Below are positions 26,359 to 36,398 of a DNA stretch of 59,299 nucleotides, piece after piece; the first letter of the stretch is position 1; each line of letters starts with the position of its first letter. The DNA is from an uncultured Eubacteriales bacterium. GTDB lineage: Bacteria; Bacillota; Clostridia; Lachnospirales; Lachnospiraceae. The stretch spans positions 1 to 59,299 of the forward strand of contig CASDVE010000024.1 in the NCBI GenBank assembly GCA_949284175.1, in the 5' to 3' direction. The notes beneath the pieces are model-generated. The model did not search any database and was not told the DNA's origin. It saw only the letters and a program-made list of their open reading frames with translations. Both the position numbers and the translations under genes were made by a program.

Positions 26359-29300
26359 ATGAACCAAAAGGAAATGCGTATGGAGGAACGAAAAGGGCTT
26401 TATTGCAGTCAGTTTGAACACGATAACTGTGGGATTGGAGCCGTTGTAAATATAGAGGGAAAAAAGAGCCATGAAACGGTGGCAAATGCCCTTAAAATTG
26501 TAGAAAATTTAGAACATAGAGCCGGCAAAGACGCCGAAGGGAAAACAGGTGATGGTGTAGGAATTCTGTTACAGATTTCACACGACTTTTTTAAGAAAAC
26601 CTGTGAGCCCTTTGGCGTCTTTTTAGGTTCAGAAGGAACCTATGGCATCGGAATGTTTTTCTTTCCGCAAGAAGAAAGGAAAAGAAACCAAGCTAAGAGA
26701 ATGTTTGAAGTCATCGTAGAAAAAGAAGGTATGAAATTGCTCGGATGGAGAACAGTGCCAACCGTTCCAGAAGTGCTTGGAAAAAAAGCAAGAGATTGTA
26801 TGCCATATATTATGCAAGCATTCATTGAAAAGCCTAACAATGTGGAAAAAGGAATCGACTTTGATCGAAAACTCTATATTGTGAGAAGAGTGTTTGAGCA
26901 GAGCAACGAAGACACCTATGTTGCATCGCTATCCAGTCGAACCATTGTTTATAAGGGAATGTTTTTAGTTGGGCAATTGCGAACCTTTTTTAAAGATTTA
27001 CAAGATGAGGCGTATAAAAGTGCCATTGCTCTTGTGCATTCAAGATTTAGCACTAATACAAATCCAAGTTGGGAAAGAGCCCATCCAAACCGTTTTATCG
27101 TTCATAATGGGGAGATTAATACCATTAAAGGCAATGTGGATAAGATGAGTGCGAGAGAAGAAACTATGGAATCAGAGAAATTATCTGGACAGTTCCATAA
27201 GATTCTTCCAGTGATTAATGGAGAAGGTTCGGATTCTGCAAGACTTGATAATACATTAGAATTTTTAACAATGAGTGGAATGCCCCTTCCCCTTGCGGTT
27301 ATGATTGCGATTCCAGAACCTTGGGCGAATAATAAGACACTTTCTCAAGAAGTGAGGGATTTTTATCAATATTATGCAACTATGATGGAGCCGTGGGATG
27401 GACCAGCCTCTATTTTATTTAGCGATGGAGAAATTATGGGAGCAATACTTGATCGAAATGGTCTTCGTCCTTCTAGGTATTATATTACAACAGATGGAGA
27501 TCTCATCCTGTCTTCTGAAGTAGGTGTTCTGTCCATTGAGCCAGAGAAGATTGTAAAAAAAGAACGCTTGCATCCTGGAAAAATGCTCCTTGTGGATACG
27601 AAAAAAGGAAAAATATTTTTGGATGAAGAGTTAAAAGAGCATTATGCTAAGAGAAATCCTTATGGAGAATGGATCGATAGCAAGTTATTGGAATTAAAAG
27701 ATGTTAAGATTCCAAATAAAAAAGTAGAGGAGTATGGAAAAGAAGAACTTTCACGCCTTCAAAAAGCCTTTGGATACTCTTATGAAGAGTATCGCCAGTC
27801 CATCCGCAATATGGCATTACATGGAGCAGAAGGGATTGCTTCTATGGGTGTGGATACGCCACTTGCTGTTTTTTCAAAGGAACATCAACCATTATTCCAT
27901 TATTTTAAACAGCTATTTGCTCAAGTGACGAATCCTCCAATTGATGCCATTCGAGAAGAGATCGTAACATCCACAACTATCTATGTTGGAAAGGATGGAA
28001 ACTTATTAGAAGAGAAGCCAGAAAACTGTCAAGTGTTAAAGATCAACAATCCGATTCTGACTAATCTTGATATGTTAAAGATTAAGAATCTAAAAGAAGA
28101 TGGATTTCAAGTGGCGGTTGTGCCGATCACATTCTTTAAAAGCACAAAGTTAGATCGTGCCATAGAACATCTTTTTGTAGAAGTGGATAAAGCCTATCGG
28201 GATGGAGCGAATATTTTAGTGCTTTCCGATCGAGGGGTGGATGAAAATCATATGGCGATTCCTTCTCTATTAGCGGTATCAGCGGTTCATCAACATCTTG
28301 TAAAGACAAAGAAAAGAACTGCACTTTCTATTATTTTAGAATCTGGTGAACCAAGAGAAGTGCATCATTTTGCTACCTTATTAGGGTATGGTGCTTGTGC
28401 CATCAATCCATATTTAGCACAGGATACGATTGGGGAATTAATTGACAATGGAATGTTAGATAAAGAATATTATCCAGCGGTGGAAGACTATAACAATGCT
28501 ATTTTACATGGGATTGTAAAAATTGCATCAAAAATGGGGATTTCCACGATCCAATCCTATTTGGGAGCACAGATTTTTGAAGCCATTGGTATTTCCAAAG
28601 AAGTGATTGATAAGTATTTTACAGGAACTGTCAGTCGAATTGATGGAATTACATTGGAAGATATTGAAGAGGACTTGGAGAGATGTCATGAGCAGGCATT
28701 CGATCCATTAGGACTTCCTACTGATCTATCTTTGGATAGTGTAGGACGTCATAAAATGCGAAGACAAGGAGAAGAGCATCGTTATAATCCACAGACGATC
28801 CATTTGTTACAACAGGCAGTAAAACGTGGCGATTATCAGATGTTTAAAGAGTACAGTGCTCTTGTGGATAAAGAAGAAACAGGATATTTAAGAAGTCTGC
28901 TTGATTTTTGTTATCCAGAAAGCGGAATCCCAATCGAAGAAGTGGAGAGCGAAGAGGAGATTGTAAAGCACTTTAAAACAGGAGCCATGTCTTATGGTTC
29001 CATATCAAAAGAGGCTCATGAAACTCTTGCCATTGCGATGAATCGCCTGCATGGAAAATCCAACTCTGGAGAAGGAGGAGAAAGCGAAGAACGTTTAGAA
29101 TCTGCTGGAACAAAAGAGGATCGCTGTTCTGCCATTAAGCAAGTGGCATCGGGGCGTTTTGGGGTTACAAGCCGTTATCTTGTATCAGCAAAAGAAATTC
29201 AAATTAAAATGGCACAAGGTGCAAAGCCGGGAGAAGGAGGGCATTTGCCATCCAAAAAAGTGTATCCATGGGTTGCAAAGACAAGACATTCCACAGCGGG

Positions 29301-30912
29301 AGTTAGTCTGATTTCACCGCCTCCACATCATGATATTTATTCCATCGAAGATTTGGCACAGCTTATTTATGATTTAAAAAATGCCAATCCAAAAGCAGGG
29401 ATTTCTGTAAAATTGGTATCCGAGGCAGGGGTTGGAACGATTTCTGCTGGAGTAGCAAAAGCAGGTGCGGAGGTCATTTTAATATCAGGATATGATGGAG
29501 GAACAGGAGCTGCACCACAAAGTTCCATTCAACATGCAGGTCTTCCCTGGGAATTAGGGCTTGCAGAAACTCATCAAACGCTAATACAAAATGGACTTCG
29601 TGATAAAGTAAGGTTAGAAACAGATGGAAAATTGATGAGTGGTAAAGATGTGGCAGTGGCAATTTTGTTAGGAGCAGAGGAGTTTGGTTTTGCTACCGCC
29701 CCACTGGTTGCTCTTGGCTGTGTGATGATGCGTGTTTGTAATTTGGATACTTGTCCAATGGGAATTGCTACACAAAATCCAGAACTTAGAAAAAGATTTT
29801 CTGGAAAGCCAGAAGACGTTATGAATTTTATGCTCTTTATTGCAAGAGAGTTAAGAGAATATATGGCAAGGCTTGGATTCCGCACAATCAAAGAGATGGT
29901 TGGGCATACGGAACTATTAAAAATGAGAGAAGACAAAACGATTCCTCATGGAGATAAAGTGGACATCAGTGCGGTCTTATATCAGGCAGAAGATGGAAAG
30001 AGCAATGTTACGTTTCAGCCAGAAAAAATGTATGATTTTGAACTGGATAAGACAAAAGATAGGAGCGTCTTGTTGAAACAACTTGGGAAAGCGGTAAAAG
30101 AGGGAACACCATCCAAATTAGAACTAACTGTTACAAATACGGATCGATCTTTTGGAACAATGTTTGGTTCCGAGATCACAACCTATCATAAAGAAGGCTT
30201 GCCAGAAGATACGTTTACGATTCAATGTCATGGCTCAGGAGGTCAGAGTTTTGGAGCGTTTATTCCAAAGGGCTTGACGCTTTCCTTAGAAGGAGATGCC
30301 AATGATTATTTTGGAAAAGGACTTTCTGGTGGAAAATTAATTCTCTATCCTCCAAAAAACAGTGGATTTCAAGCAGAAGAAAATATTATTGTTGGAAATG
30401 TTACTTTGTATGGAGCAACAAGCGGAACTGCCTATATGAATGGAGTGGCAGGAGAGCGTTTCTGTGTTAGAAATTCTGGTGCCAATGCAGTGGTAGAAGG
30501 TGTTGGCGATCATGGTTGTGAATATATGACAGGTGGAAGAGTTGTAGTACTTGGTAAGACAGGTAAGAACTTTGGTGCTGGAATGAGTGGCGGAATTGCT
30601 TATGTATTGGATGAAGATCATGGATTGTATCGAAACTTGAATAAAGAGATGGTTGCATTAGAAAAAGTAGAAGAGAAAGCGGATCAAAGAGAACTCTTTG
30701 TTTTAATTGAAGGGCATGTAAAAGCCACAGGTTCTAAAAAAGGTAGGGAAGTGTTAGAAAACTTTGAATCCTATCTTCCAAAGTTCAAAAAAGTGATTCC
30801 AAACGATTATAAGAAAATGAGAAGTTTGATCGCAAAATATGAAGAGAAAGGGCTCAGTGAAGAGCAAGCACAGATCGAAGCATTTTACGATAGCACAGGA
30901 ACAAAGAGATAG
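26359..30912 (+). CDS. gltB: Glutamate synthase, large subunit
   Basis: A 1,517-residue glutamate synthase large subunit, making two glutamates from glutamine and 2-oxoglutarate. The chosen ATG (AGAAAGGG upstream) gives a 23-residue propeptide ending in HDN, before the catalytic Cys of the Ntn glutaminase domain (CGIGAVVN). The central and FMN-binding domains follow (GGGESEER to ISGYDGGTGAAP). The 3Fe-4S Cys ligands are in CVMMRVCNLDTCPMG (about residues 1123-1137). The C-terminal GXGXG beta-helix domain (GVGDHGCEYMTGGRVVVLG) completes the enzyme. It is the first gene of gltB-gltD-glnA-ANTAR. Confidence 0.97.
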   Translation: MNQKEMRMEERKGLYCSQFEHDNCGIGAVVNIEGKKSHETVANALKIVENLEHRAGKDAEGKTGDGVGILLQISHDFFKKTCEPFGVFLGSEGTYGIGMFFFPQEERKRNQAKRMFEVIVEKEGMKLLGWRTVPTVPEVLGKKARDCMPYIMQAFIEKPNNVEKGIDFDRKLYIVRRVFEQSNEDTYVASLSSRTIVYKGMFLVGQLRTFFKDLQDEAYKSAIALVHSRFSTNTNPSWERAHPNRFIVHNGEINTIKGNVDKMSAREETMESEKLSGQFHKILPVINGEGSDSARLDNTLEFLTMSGMPLPLAVMIAIPEPWANNKTLSQEVRDFYQYYATMMEPWDGPASILFSDGEIMGAILDRNGLRPSRYYITTDGDLILSSEVGVLSIEPEKIVKKERLHPGKMLLVDTKKGKIFLDEELKEHYAKRNPYGEWIDSKLLELKDVKIPNKKVEEYGKEELSRLQKAFGYSYEEYRQSIRNMALHGAEGIASMGVDTPLAVFSKEHQPLFHYFKQLFAQVTNPPIDAIREEIVTSTTIYVGKDGNLLEEKPENCQVLKINNPILTNLDMLKIKNLKEDGFQVAVVPITFFKSTKLDRAIEHLFVEVDKAYRDGANILVLSDRGVDENHMAIPSLLAVSAVHQHLVKTKKRTALSIILESGEPREVHHFATLLGYGACAINPYLAQDTIGELIDNGMLDKEYYPAVEDYNNAILHGIVKIASKMGISTIQSYLGAQIFEAIGISKEVIDKYFTGTVSRIDGITLEDIEEDLERCHEQAFDPLGLPTDLSLDSVGRHKMRRQGEEHRYNPQTIHLLQQAVKRGDYQMFKEYSALVDKEETGYLRSLLDFCYPESGIPIEEVESEEEIVKHFKTGAMSYGSISKEAHETLAIAMNRLHGKSNSGEGGESEERLESAGTKEDRCSAIKQVASGRFGVTSRYLVSAKEIQIKMAQGAKPGEGGHLPSKKVYPWVAKTRHSTAGVSLISPPPHHDIYSIEDLAQLIYDLKNANPKAGISVKLVSEAGVGTISAGVAKAGAEVILISGYDGGTGAAPQSSIQHAGLPWELGLAETHQTLIQNGLRDKVRLETDGKLMSGKDVAVAILLGAEEFGFATAPLVALGCVMMRVCNLDTCPMGIATQNPELRKRFSGKPEDVMNFMLFIARELREYMARLGFRTIKEMVGHTELLKMREDKTIPHGDKVDISAVLYQAEDGKSNVTFQPEKMYDFELDKTKDRSVLLKQLGKAVKEGTPSKLELTVTNTDRSFGTMFGSEITTYHKEGLPEDTFTIQCHGSGGQSFGAFIPKGLTLSLEGDANDYFGKGLSGGKLILYPPKNSGFQAEENIIVGNVTLYGATSGTAYMNGVAGERFCVRNSGANAVVEGVGDHGCEYMTGGRVVVLGKTGKNFGAGMSGGIAYVLDEDHGLYRNLNKEMVALEKVEEKADQRELFVLIEGHVKATGSKKGREVLENFESYLPKFKKVIPNDYKKMRSLIAKYEEKGLSEEQAQIEAFYDSTGTKR

Positions 30913-30922
30913 GAGGACGACG

Positions 30923-32395
30923 ATGGGAAAACCAACAGGATTTTTAGAATATGAGAGAAAGACAGGCGATGTCACAGAACCAAGTGTAAGAATCCAAAAC
31001 TTTTTAGAATTTCATCAAAGTCTGTCTTTAGAAGAACAACAAATACAAGGAGCAAGGTGTATGGATTGTGGTGTGCCGTTTTGCCAATCAGGAATGATGA
31101 TTGGCAATATGGCATCTGGATGCCCATTAAATAATTTAATTCCAGAATGGAATGAACTTGTTTATTTTGGAAATTGGGAGAAAGCCTATGAACGGTTAAA
31201 AAAGACAAGCGAGTTTCCAGAATTTACATCAAGAGTTTGTCCAGCTCTTTGTGAAAATGCCTGTACTTGTGGGATTCATGGAAGTCCCGTTGCGACAAAA
31301 GAAAATGAACGGGCAGTTATTGAATACGCATTTGAACATGGATTTGTAAAAGCGGAACCACCAAAAGTCAGAACTGGTAAGAAGATTGCCATTATTGGCA
31401 GTGGACCGGCAGGATTGACTGCTGGAGCGATTTTAAATCGAAGAGGACATGAAGTGACAATCTATGAAAGACAGGATCGAATCGGTGGTCTGTTACGCTA
31501 TGGCATTCCCAATATGAAGTTGGATAAATCGGTTATCGATCGGCGATTAGAAGTGTTAAAAGAAGAAGGGGTTGTATTCAAAACAGGTGTGAACGTTGGA
31601 ATTGATATAACCTTAGAACAATTAAAAAAATCTTATGATCGTATTTTACTGGCTTGTGGTGCTTCCAATCCAAGAGATATTGCTGTGAAAGGGCGAGATG
31701 CAAAAGGAATTTATTTTGCAGTGGACTTTTTAAGTGCTGTAACAAAAAGTTTGCTGGACTCTGAACGAAAAGATAAGGCATATCCAGAAGTAAAGGGCAA
31801 AGATGTAGTTGTAATCGGCGGAGGTGATACCGGAAACGACTGTGTTGGAACGGCCATACGATTAGGAGCTAAGTCCATCATTCAAATCGAGATGATGCCA
31901 AAAGCTCCAGAACAACGTGCCGAAAATAACCCATGGCCAGAGTGGCCAAAAGTTTGTAAAACGGACTATGGTCAAGAGGAAGCCATTGCAGTGTTTGGAA
32001 CAGATCCTAGAATCTATGAAACAACGGTAACGGAGTTTTTAAAAGATGATGCAGGCAATGTAACAGGTGTAAAAACAGTACGGTTAAAATCCGTATGGAA
32101 GGAAGAGAAAAAGAGAAATGAATTGGTGCCAGTGGAAGGAACACAGGACATAAGAAAAGCACAAGTTGTTCTAATTGCTGCTGGATTTTTAGGAACAGAA
32201 CCTTACATTAGAGATTGCTTTGGTGTTGAATTAAATGAGAGAACGTCTATTAAAACAAAGAAGGATAGCTATGAAACAACAGTTTCTGGAATTTATTGTG
32301 CGGGAGATTGTAAAAGAGGGCAGTCTTTAGTTGTATGGGCAATGCGTGAAGGACGCGATGTGGCAGAAGAAATTGATGGCTCTTTTATGAGATAA
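30923..32395 (+). CDS. gltD: Glutamate synthase, small subunit
   Basis: A 490-residue small subunit that passes electrons from NAD(P)H to the large subunit. The N-terminal part has the Cys ligands of two 4Fe-4S clusters (CMDCGVPFCQSG, CPLNN, CPALCENACTCGI). The FAD site is IIGSGPAGLTAG and the NAD(P) site VVIGGGDTGNDC. The C-terminal YCAGDCKRGQSLVVWA is characteristic. The ATG at 30923, 10 bases after the gltB stop with AGGAGG between, is used; the longer open frame overlaps gltB without a ribosome site. Confidence 0.97.
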   Translation: MGKPTGFLEYERKTGDVTEPSVRIQNFLEFHQSLSLEEQQIQGARCMDCGVPFCQSGMMIGNMASGCPLNNLIPEWNELVYFGNWEKAYERLKKTSEFPEFTSRVCPALCENACTCGIHGSPVATKENERAVIEYAFEHGFVKAEPPKVRTGKKIAIIGSGPAGLTAGAILNRRGHEVTIYERQDRIGGLLRYGIPNMKLDKSVIDRRLEVLKEEGVVFKTGVNVGIDITLEQLKKSYDRILLACGASNPRDIAVKGRDAKGIYFAVDFLSAVTKSLLDSERKDKAYPEVKGKDVVVIGGGDTGNDCVGTAIRLGAKSIIQIEMMPKAPEQRAENNPWPEWPKVCKTDYGQEEAIAVFGTDPRIYETTVTEFLKDDAGNVTGVKTVRLKSVWKEEKKRNELVPVEGTQDIRKAQVVLIAAGFLGTEPYIRDCFGVELNERTSIKTKKDSYETTVSGIYCAGDCKRGQSLVVWAMREGRDVAEEIDGSFMR

Positions 32396-32449
32396 TTTAG
32401 AATTATCTTATGGGAGTGAAGATGAGAACATGTATAGGAGGAAGTGAAA

Positions 32450-33781
32450 ATGGCACACTATACAAAAGAGCAGATCTTACAATTGATAGAGGATGAAGAT
32501 GTAGGATTCATCCGCCTGCAATTTACAGATATGTTTGGCACATTAAAAAATATTGCGATTACCGCAAGTCAAATGGAAAAAGCGTTGAATAATCAATGTA
32601 TGTTTGATGGTTCTTCTGTGGAAGGCTATATTAAGATTGAAGAATCGGATATGTATTTGTATCCGGATCTTGACACCTTTGTTATCCTTCCGTGGCGACC
32701 ACAGCATGGAAAAGTAGCACGTCTTATTTGTGATATTTATCGTCCCGATGGAACACCCTTTGAAGGAAGTCCAAGATACATTTTAAAAAAGGCAATTGAA
32801 GAAGCAAATGAGATGGGATATGAATTTCAAGTTGGCTCAGAATGTGAATTTTTTCTCTTTCAAACCGATGAAGATGGGTTGCCAACAACCAATACCACAG
32901 AACGGGCAGGCTACCTTGATTTAGGGCCTCTTGATCAAGGAGAAAATGCGAGAAGAGATATGGTGCTTACCTTAGAGGATATGGGATTTGAAATTGAGGC
33001 CTCTCATCATGAAATGGCACCGGGACAGCATGAAATCGATTTTAAATATGAAAATGCCCTAAAGGCAGCTGATCAGATTATGACATTTAAATTTGCAGTT
33101 CGAACCATTGCAAAACGTCATGGGCTTCATGCTACATTTATGCCAAAACCAAAACAGGGCATAAACGGATCAGGAATGCACGTGAATATGTCTTTATCAA
33201 AAGAGGGAAAGAACTGTTTTTACGATGAAAAAGATGTTTTAGGACTGAGCGAAGATGCCTATTATTTCATCGGCGGTCTTTTAAAACATAGCAAAGGGAT
33301 GACCGGCATTTTAAATCCTCTTGTAAATTCATATAAGCGTCTTGTGCCAGGCTATGAAGCTCCTATTTATATTGCGTGGTCAGCCAAGAATCGAACTCCT
33401 CTTATCCGCATTCCAGCGGTGACTGGAGGAGGAACACGAGTGGAATTAAGAAGTCCAGATGCTTCAGCCAATCCCTATCTTGTTTTGGCAGTTTGCTTAA
33501 AGGCAGGACTAGAAGGGATTAAAAAGAAGATCAAACCAAATGTTCCCGTTGATAAAAATATTTTTCAGATGTCAAAAGAAGAGAAAGAACAGTATCAGTT
33601 GGAGAGGCTTCCAAAAGATCTAAAAGAAGCATTAGAAGAAATGGAACGCGATCCTTTGGTTGTGCAGACCCTCGGTGAAGAATTCTTTTTTCATTATACA
33701 AAAGGGAAGAGAAATGAATGGAATATGTATCAAGAGCAAGTAAGTGCTTGGGAACTTGAGCAATACCTCTATCGAATTTAG
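32450..33781 (+). CDS. glnA: Type I glutamine synthetase
   Basis: A 443-residue glutamine synthetase of the GSI-alpha type found in Gram-positive bacteria. Signature segments are MFDGSSVEGY, the SECEFFLF metal site, HHEMAPGQHEIDF, NGSGMHVNMS and the C-terminal RIPAVTGGGTRVELRSPD. The adenylylation-site Tyr loop of the beta type is not evident, so feedback control is more likely. It lies third in the glutamate synthase operon, 54 bases after gltD, with AGGAGG 8 bases upstream of the ATG. Together with GltBD it forms the GS-GOGAT ammonia assimilation route. Confidence 0.96.
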   Translation: MAHYTKEQILQLIEDEDVGFIRLQFTDMFGTLKNIAITASQMEKALNNQCMFDGSSVEGYIKIEESDMYLYPDLDTFVILPWRPQHGKVARLICDIYRPDGTPFEGSPRYILKKAIEEANEMGYEFQVGSECEFFLFQTDEDGLPTTNTTERAGYLDLGPLDQGENARRDMVLTLEDMGFEIEASHHEMAPGQHEIDFKYENALKAADQIMTFKFAVRTIAKRHGLHATFMPKPKQGINGSGMHVNMSLSKEGKNCFYDEKDVLGLSEDAYYFIGGLLKHSKGMTGILNPLVNSYKRLVPGYEAPIYIAWSAKNRTPLIRIPAVTGGGTRVELRSPDASANPYLVLAVCLKAGLEGIKKKIKPNVPVDKNIFQMSKEEKEQYQLERLPKDLKEALEEMERDPLVVQTLGEEFFFHYTKGKRNEWNMYQEQVSAWELEQYLYRI

Positions 33782-33812
33782 AAAAAAGAGAACCATATAA
33801 GGAGGAAGTGGG

Positions 33813-34343
33813 ATGAGTAGTATCATTGTTGTATTTCCAAAAATAGAAAATGGAAAACAGATGAAAGAGATTCTCCTGCAACATGGTTTTGAAGTAGAGG
33901 TTGTCTGTTCCAATGGTTCTATGGTCTTACAAGAGATACAGCGTCTTGATTATGGGATTGTTGTGGGGAGCTATCGATTTTCCGATATGTTTTATACAGA
34001 GCTTTTGGACTGTTTACCAAAGGAATTTGAAATGTTGTTAATTGGCTCAAAGCAAATGTTAGATCAATATGGTAGACAAGGGGTTATGTCGTTAACACAG
34101 CCCTTTAAAGTAAAAGAACTTGTGGATACTCTGCACATGATGGAGATGGTGCAAGAGAAAAAGATCCAGAAGAAAAAGCGAAGTGAAAAAGATAAAAAAG
34201 TGATAGAACAAGCAAAGCAAGTGCTAATGGAACGAAATCATTTATCAGAGGAAGAGGCACATCGTTATCTTCAAAAGACAAGTATGGATAGTGGAACGAA
34301 TATGGCTGAAACCGCACAAATGATTGTATTGCTTATGCAATAA
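33813..34343 (+). CDS. nitR: ANTAR-domain response-regulator-like protein (NitR-like)
   Basis: A 176-residue protein with a degenerate receiver-like N-terminal domain (about residues 1-110, lacking the clear acidic pocket and phospho-Asp) and a C-terminal ANTAR RNA-binding domain. The latter is seen as KVIEQAKQVLMERNHLSEEEAHRYL followed by a short helix, ending TAQMIVLLMQ. ANTAR proteins bind paired small hairpins in nascent RNA and prevent termination. A protein of this type, NitR, is encoded next to glnA in Clostridium saccharobutylicum. Location as the last gene of gltB-gltD-glnA indicates control of nitrogen genes, for example the attenuated glnN leader, but its targets are inferred. Confidence 0.85.
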   Translation: MSSIIVVFPKIENGKQMKEILLQHGFEVEVVCSNGSMVLQEIQRLDYGIVVGSYRFSDMFYTELLDCLPKEFEMLLIGSKQMLDQYGRQGVMSLTQPFKVKELVDTLHMMEMVQEKKIQKKKRSEKDKKVIEQAKQVLMERNHLSEEEAHRYLQKTSMDSGTNMAETAQMIVLLMQ

Positions 34344-34372
34344 AAATAAAATATTTATAATAGGATATACAG

Positions 34373-34426
34373 ATGCTCCTTTTTCTTGTAAAATGATTTC
34401 ATATCTAAAAAGAGAGAAAGGAGCAT
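34373..34426 (+). promoter_or_regulatory. Hairpin able to hide the uvrC ribosome site
   Basis: ATGCTCCTTT (34373-34382) is perfectly complementary to AAAGGAGCAT (34417-34426), which contains the uvrC ribosome-binding site 6-15 bases before the ATG. A transcript reading through from upstream would fold the site into a 10-bp stem. A promoter within the loop would bypass it. Confidence 0.5.
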
Positions 34427-34432
34427 TCTTTC

Positions 34433-36292
34433 ATGTTTCATATAGAGGAAGAGTTAAAAAAACTTCCAGCAAAACCTGGTGTGTATTTGATGCACAATCA
34501 AGAGGGAGAGATCATTTACGTTGGAAAAGCTATTAGTCTGAAAAATCGTGTCAGGCAGTATTTCCAAAGCAGTCGAGATAAGACGCCAAAGATTCAAAAG
34601 ATGGTATCTCAGATCGCGTATTTTGAATATATTATAACGGATTCAGAACTAGAGGCTCTTGTGTTAGAATGTAATTTGATTAAGGAACATCGTCCAAAAT
34701 ATAACACCATGTTAAAGGATGATAAAAGTTATCCCTATATTAAAGTGACCGTTCAAGAACCGTATCCAAGAATTTTATTTGCTAGACAGATAAAGAGGGA
34801 TAAAGCAAAATATTTTGGACCTTATACAAGTGCCATGGCAGTCAAAGATACCATTGAATTAATTAGAAAGTTATATAAACTCCGTTCTTGTAATCGGAGT
34901 TTGCCAAAGGAAAATGGGGAAAGACCATGTCTTTATTACCATATCAAACAATGCGATGCACCATGCCAAAATTATATTAGTCAAGAAGAATATAGAAAAC
35001 AAGTGGACGGAGCTTTGCATTTTTTAAATGGCAATCATCAAGAAGTGATAGACAAATTGCAAGCGTCTATGATGGAAGCGTCAGAGAAAATGGAGTTTGA
35101 GCGAGCGGGTGAAATTCGTGACTTAATAAAAAGTATACAGGCAATTGCCCAAAAACAAAAAGTTAATTCAAACGAAAGGGAAGATCGAGATGTGGTTGCC
35201 ATTGCAAAGGCACTTGATGAAGCGGTGGTATCGGTATTTTTTATTCGAGATGGTAAATTGCTTGGAAGAGAAAACTTTCATATGACAGGGGTTTTAGACA
35301 CAACAAAATCTGAAATGATGGGAAGTTTTGTAAAACAGTTTTATGCTGGCACTCCTTATATTCCAAAGGAACTTGTATTACAAGATGCCATTGAAGAGGA
35401 AGAAGTGATAAGAGAATGGCTTTCCAAAAAGAGAGAACAAAAGGTGAGCATTTTAGTTCCACAAAAGGGAAGTAAAAAACGGCTTGTGGATCTGGCATAT
35501 GAAAATGCGTCTATGGTGTTACAAAAGGATGGGGAAAAATTAAAAAGAGAGCAGATGCGAACCATTGGAGCGGTGAAACAACTAGAGGAAATGCTCGGAT
35601 TACAAGGGATTCACCGTATGGAATCTTTTGATATTTCTAACATCAATGGGTTTGAAACCGTTGCCTCTATGGTGGTATATGAAGATGGAAAACCAAAGAG
35701 AAGTGATTATCGAAAGTTTAAGATAAAGACTGTCAAAGGTCCTGATGACTATAAAAGTATGGAAGAGGTATTAAGACGTCGTTTTCTCCATGGATTAAAA
35801 GAGCAAAAGGAATTAGAGCAAAGGGGAATGGATGCAGAATATGGCAGTTTTAACCGATTTCCCGATCTGATTTGTATGGACGGAGGAAAAGGACAGGTTA
35901 ATATTGCAAGTAAAGTACTAAAAGAGTTAAAGCTGCATATTCCGATCTGTGGACTTGTAAAAGATGATAATCACCGAACAAGGGGCTTGTATTATCAAAA
36001 TGAAGAGATTCTGTTCCCGAAAAATAGTGAAGCATTTCATCTTATCACAAGAATTCAGGATGAAACCCATCGCTTTGCCATTGAATACCATAAACAATTG
36101 CGAAGTAAACAGCAAGTAAGATCCATCCTTGACGATATAAAAGGTGTAGGTCCGGTAAGAAGGAAGGCATTGATGCGATATTTTAAAGATATTGCACTGA
36201 TAAAAGAAGCTGAGGTGGAGGAACTGATGGCAGTGGAAGGCATCACAGAAAATATTGCAAATGAAATCTATCAATTTTTTCATGAATCATGA
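34433..36292 (+). CDS. uvrC: Excinuclease ABC subunit C
   Basis: A 619-residue nucleotide-excision repair endonuclease, which with UvrA and UvrB cuts both sides of a DNA lesion. The N-terminal GIY-YIG nuclease reads [21 protein letters not shown] Cys cluster (CNRS...[13 protein letters not shown]) follows, then the UVR motif (about residues 205-240), the RNase H-like nuclease domain ([17 protein letters not shown]) and the C-terminal tandem helix-hairpin-helix ([31 protein letters not shown]). Standard length. No uvrA or uvrB is seen in this window. Confidence 0.97.
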   Translation: MFHIEEELKKLPAKPGVYLMHNQEGEIIYVGKAISLKNRVRQYFQSSRDKTPKIQKMVSQIAYFEYIITDSELEALVLECNLIKEHRPKYNTMLKDDKSYPYIKVTVQEPYPRILFARQIKRDKAKYFGPYTSAMAVKDTIELIRKLYKLRSCNRSLPKENGERPCLYYHIKQCDAPCQNYISQEEYRKQVDGALHFLNGNHQEVIDKLQASMMEASEKMEFERAGEIRDLIKSIQAIAQKQKVNSNEREDRDVVAIAKALDEAVVSVFFIRDGKLLGRENFHMTGVLDTTKSEMMGSFVKQFYAGTPYIPKELVLQDAIEEEEVIREWLSKKREQKVSILVPQKGSKKRLVDLAYENASMVLQKDGEKLKREQMRTIGAVKQLEEMLGLQGIHRMESFDISNINGFETVASMVVYEDGKPKRSDYRKFKIKTVKGPDDYKSMEEVLRRRFLHGLKEQKELEQRGMDAEYGSFNRFPDLICMDGGKGQVNIASKVLKELKLHIPICGLVKDDNHRTRGLYYQNEEILFPKNSEAFHLITRIQDETHRFAIEYHKQLRSKQQVRSILDDIKGVGPVRRKALMRYFKDIALIKEAEVEELMAVEGITENIANEIYQFFHES

Positions 36293-36345
36293 ATGAAAAG
36301 AAAAATAATAAATACAATTAGTTTACTTGATTTCAATTTGTGTGA

Positions 36346-36351
36346 TATAAT
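36346..36351 (+). promoter_or_regulatory. Extended -10 promoter of hprK
   Basis: TGATATAAT is an extended -10 box with TTACTT 17 bases upstream as a weak -35. It is 48 bases before the hprK start. Confidence 0.5.
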
Positions 36352-36398
36352 AAATAATTAGAAAAGAGGTTGTATAGCAAATGAAAAGGAGAGAAAGT

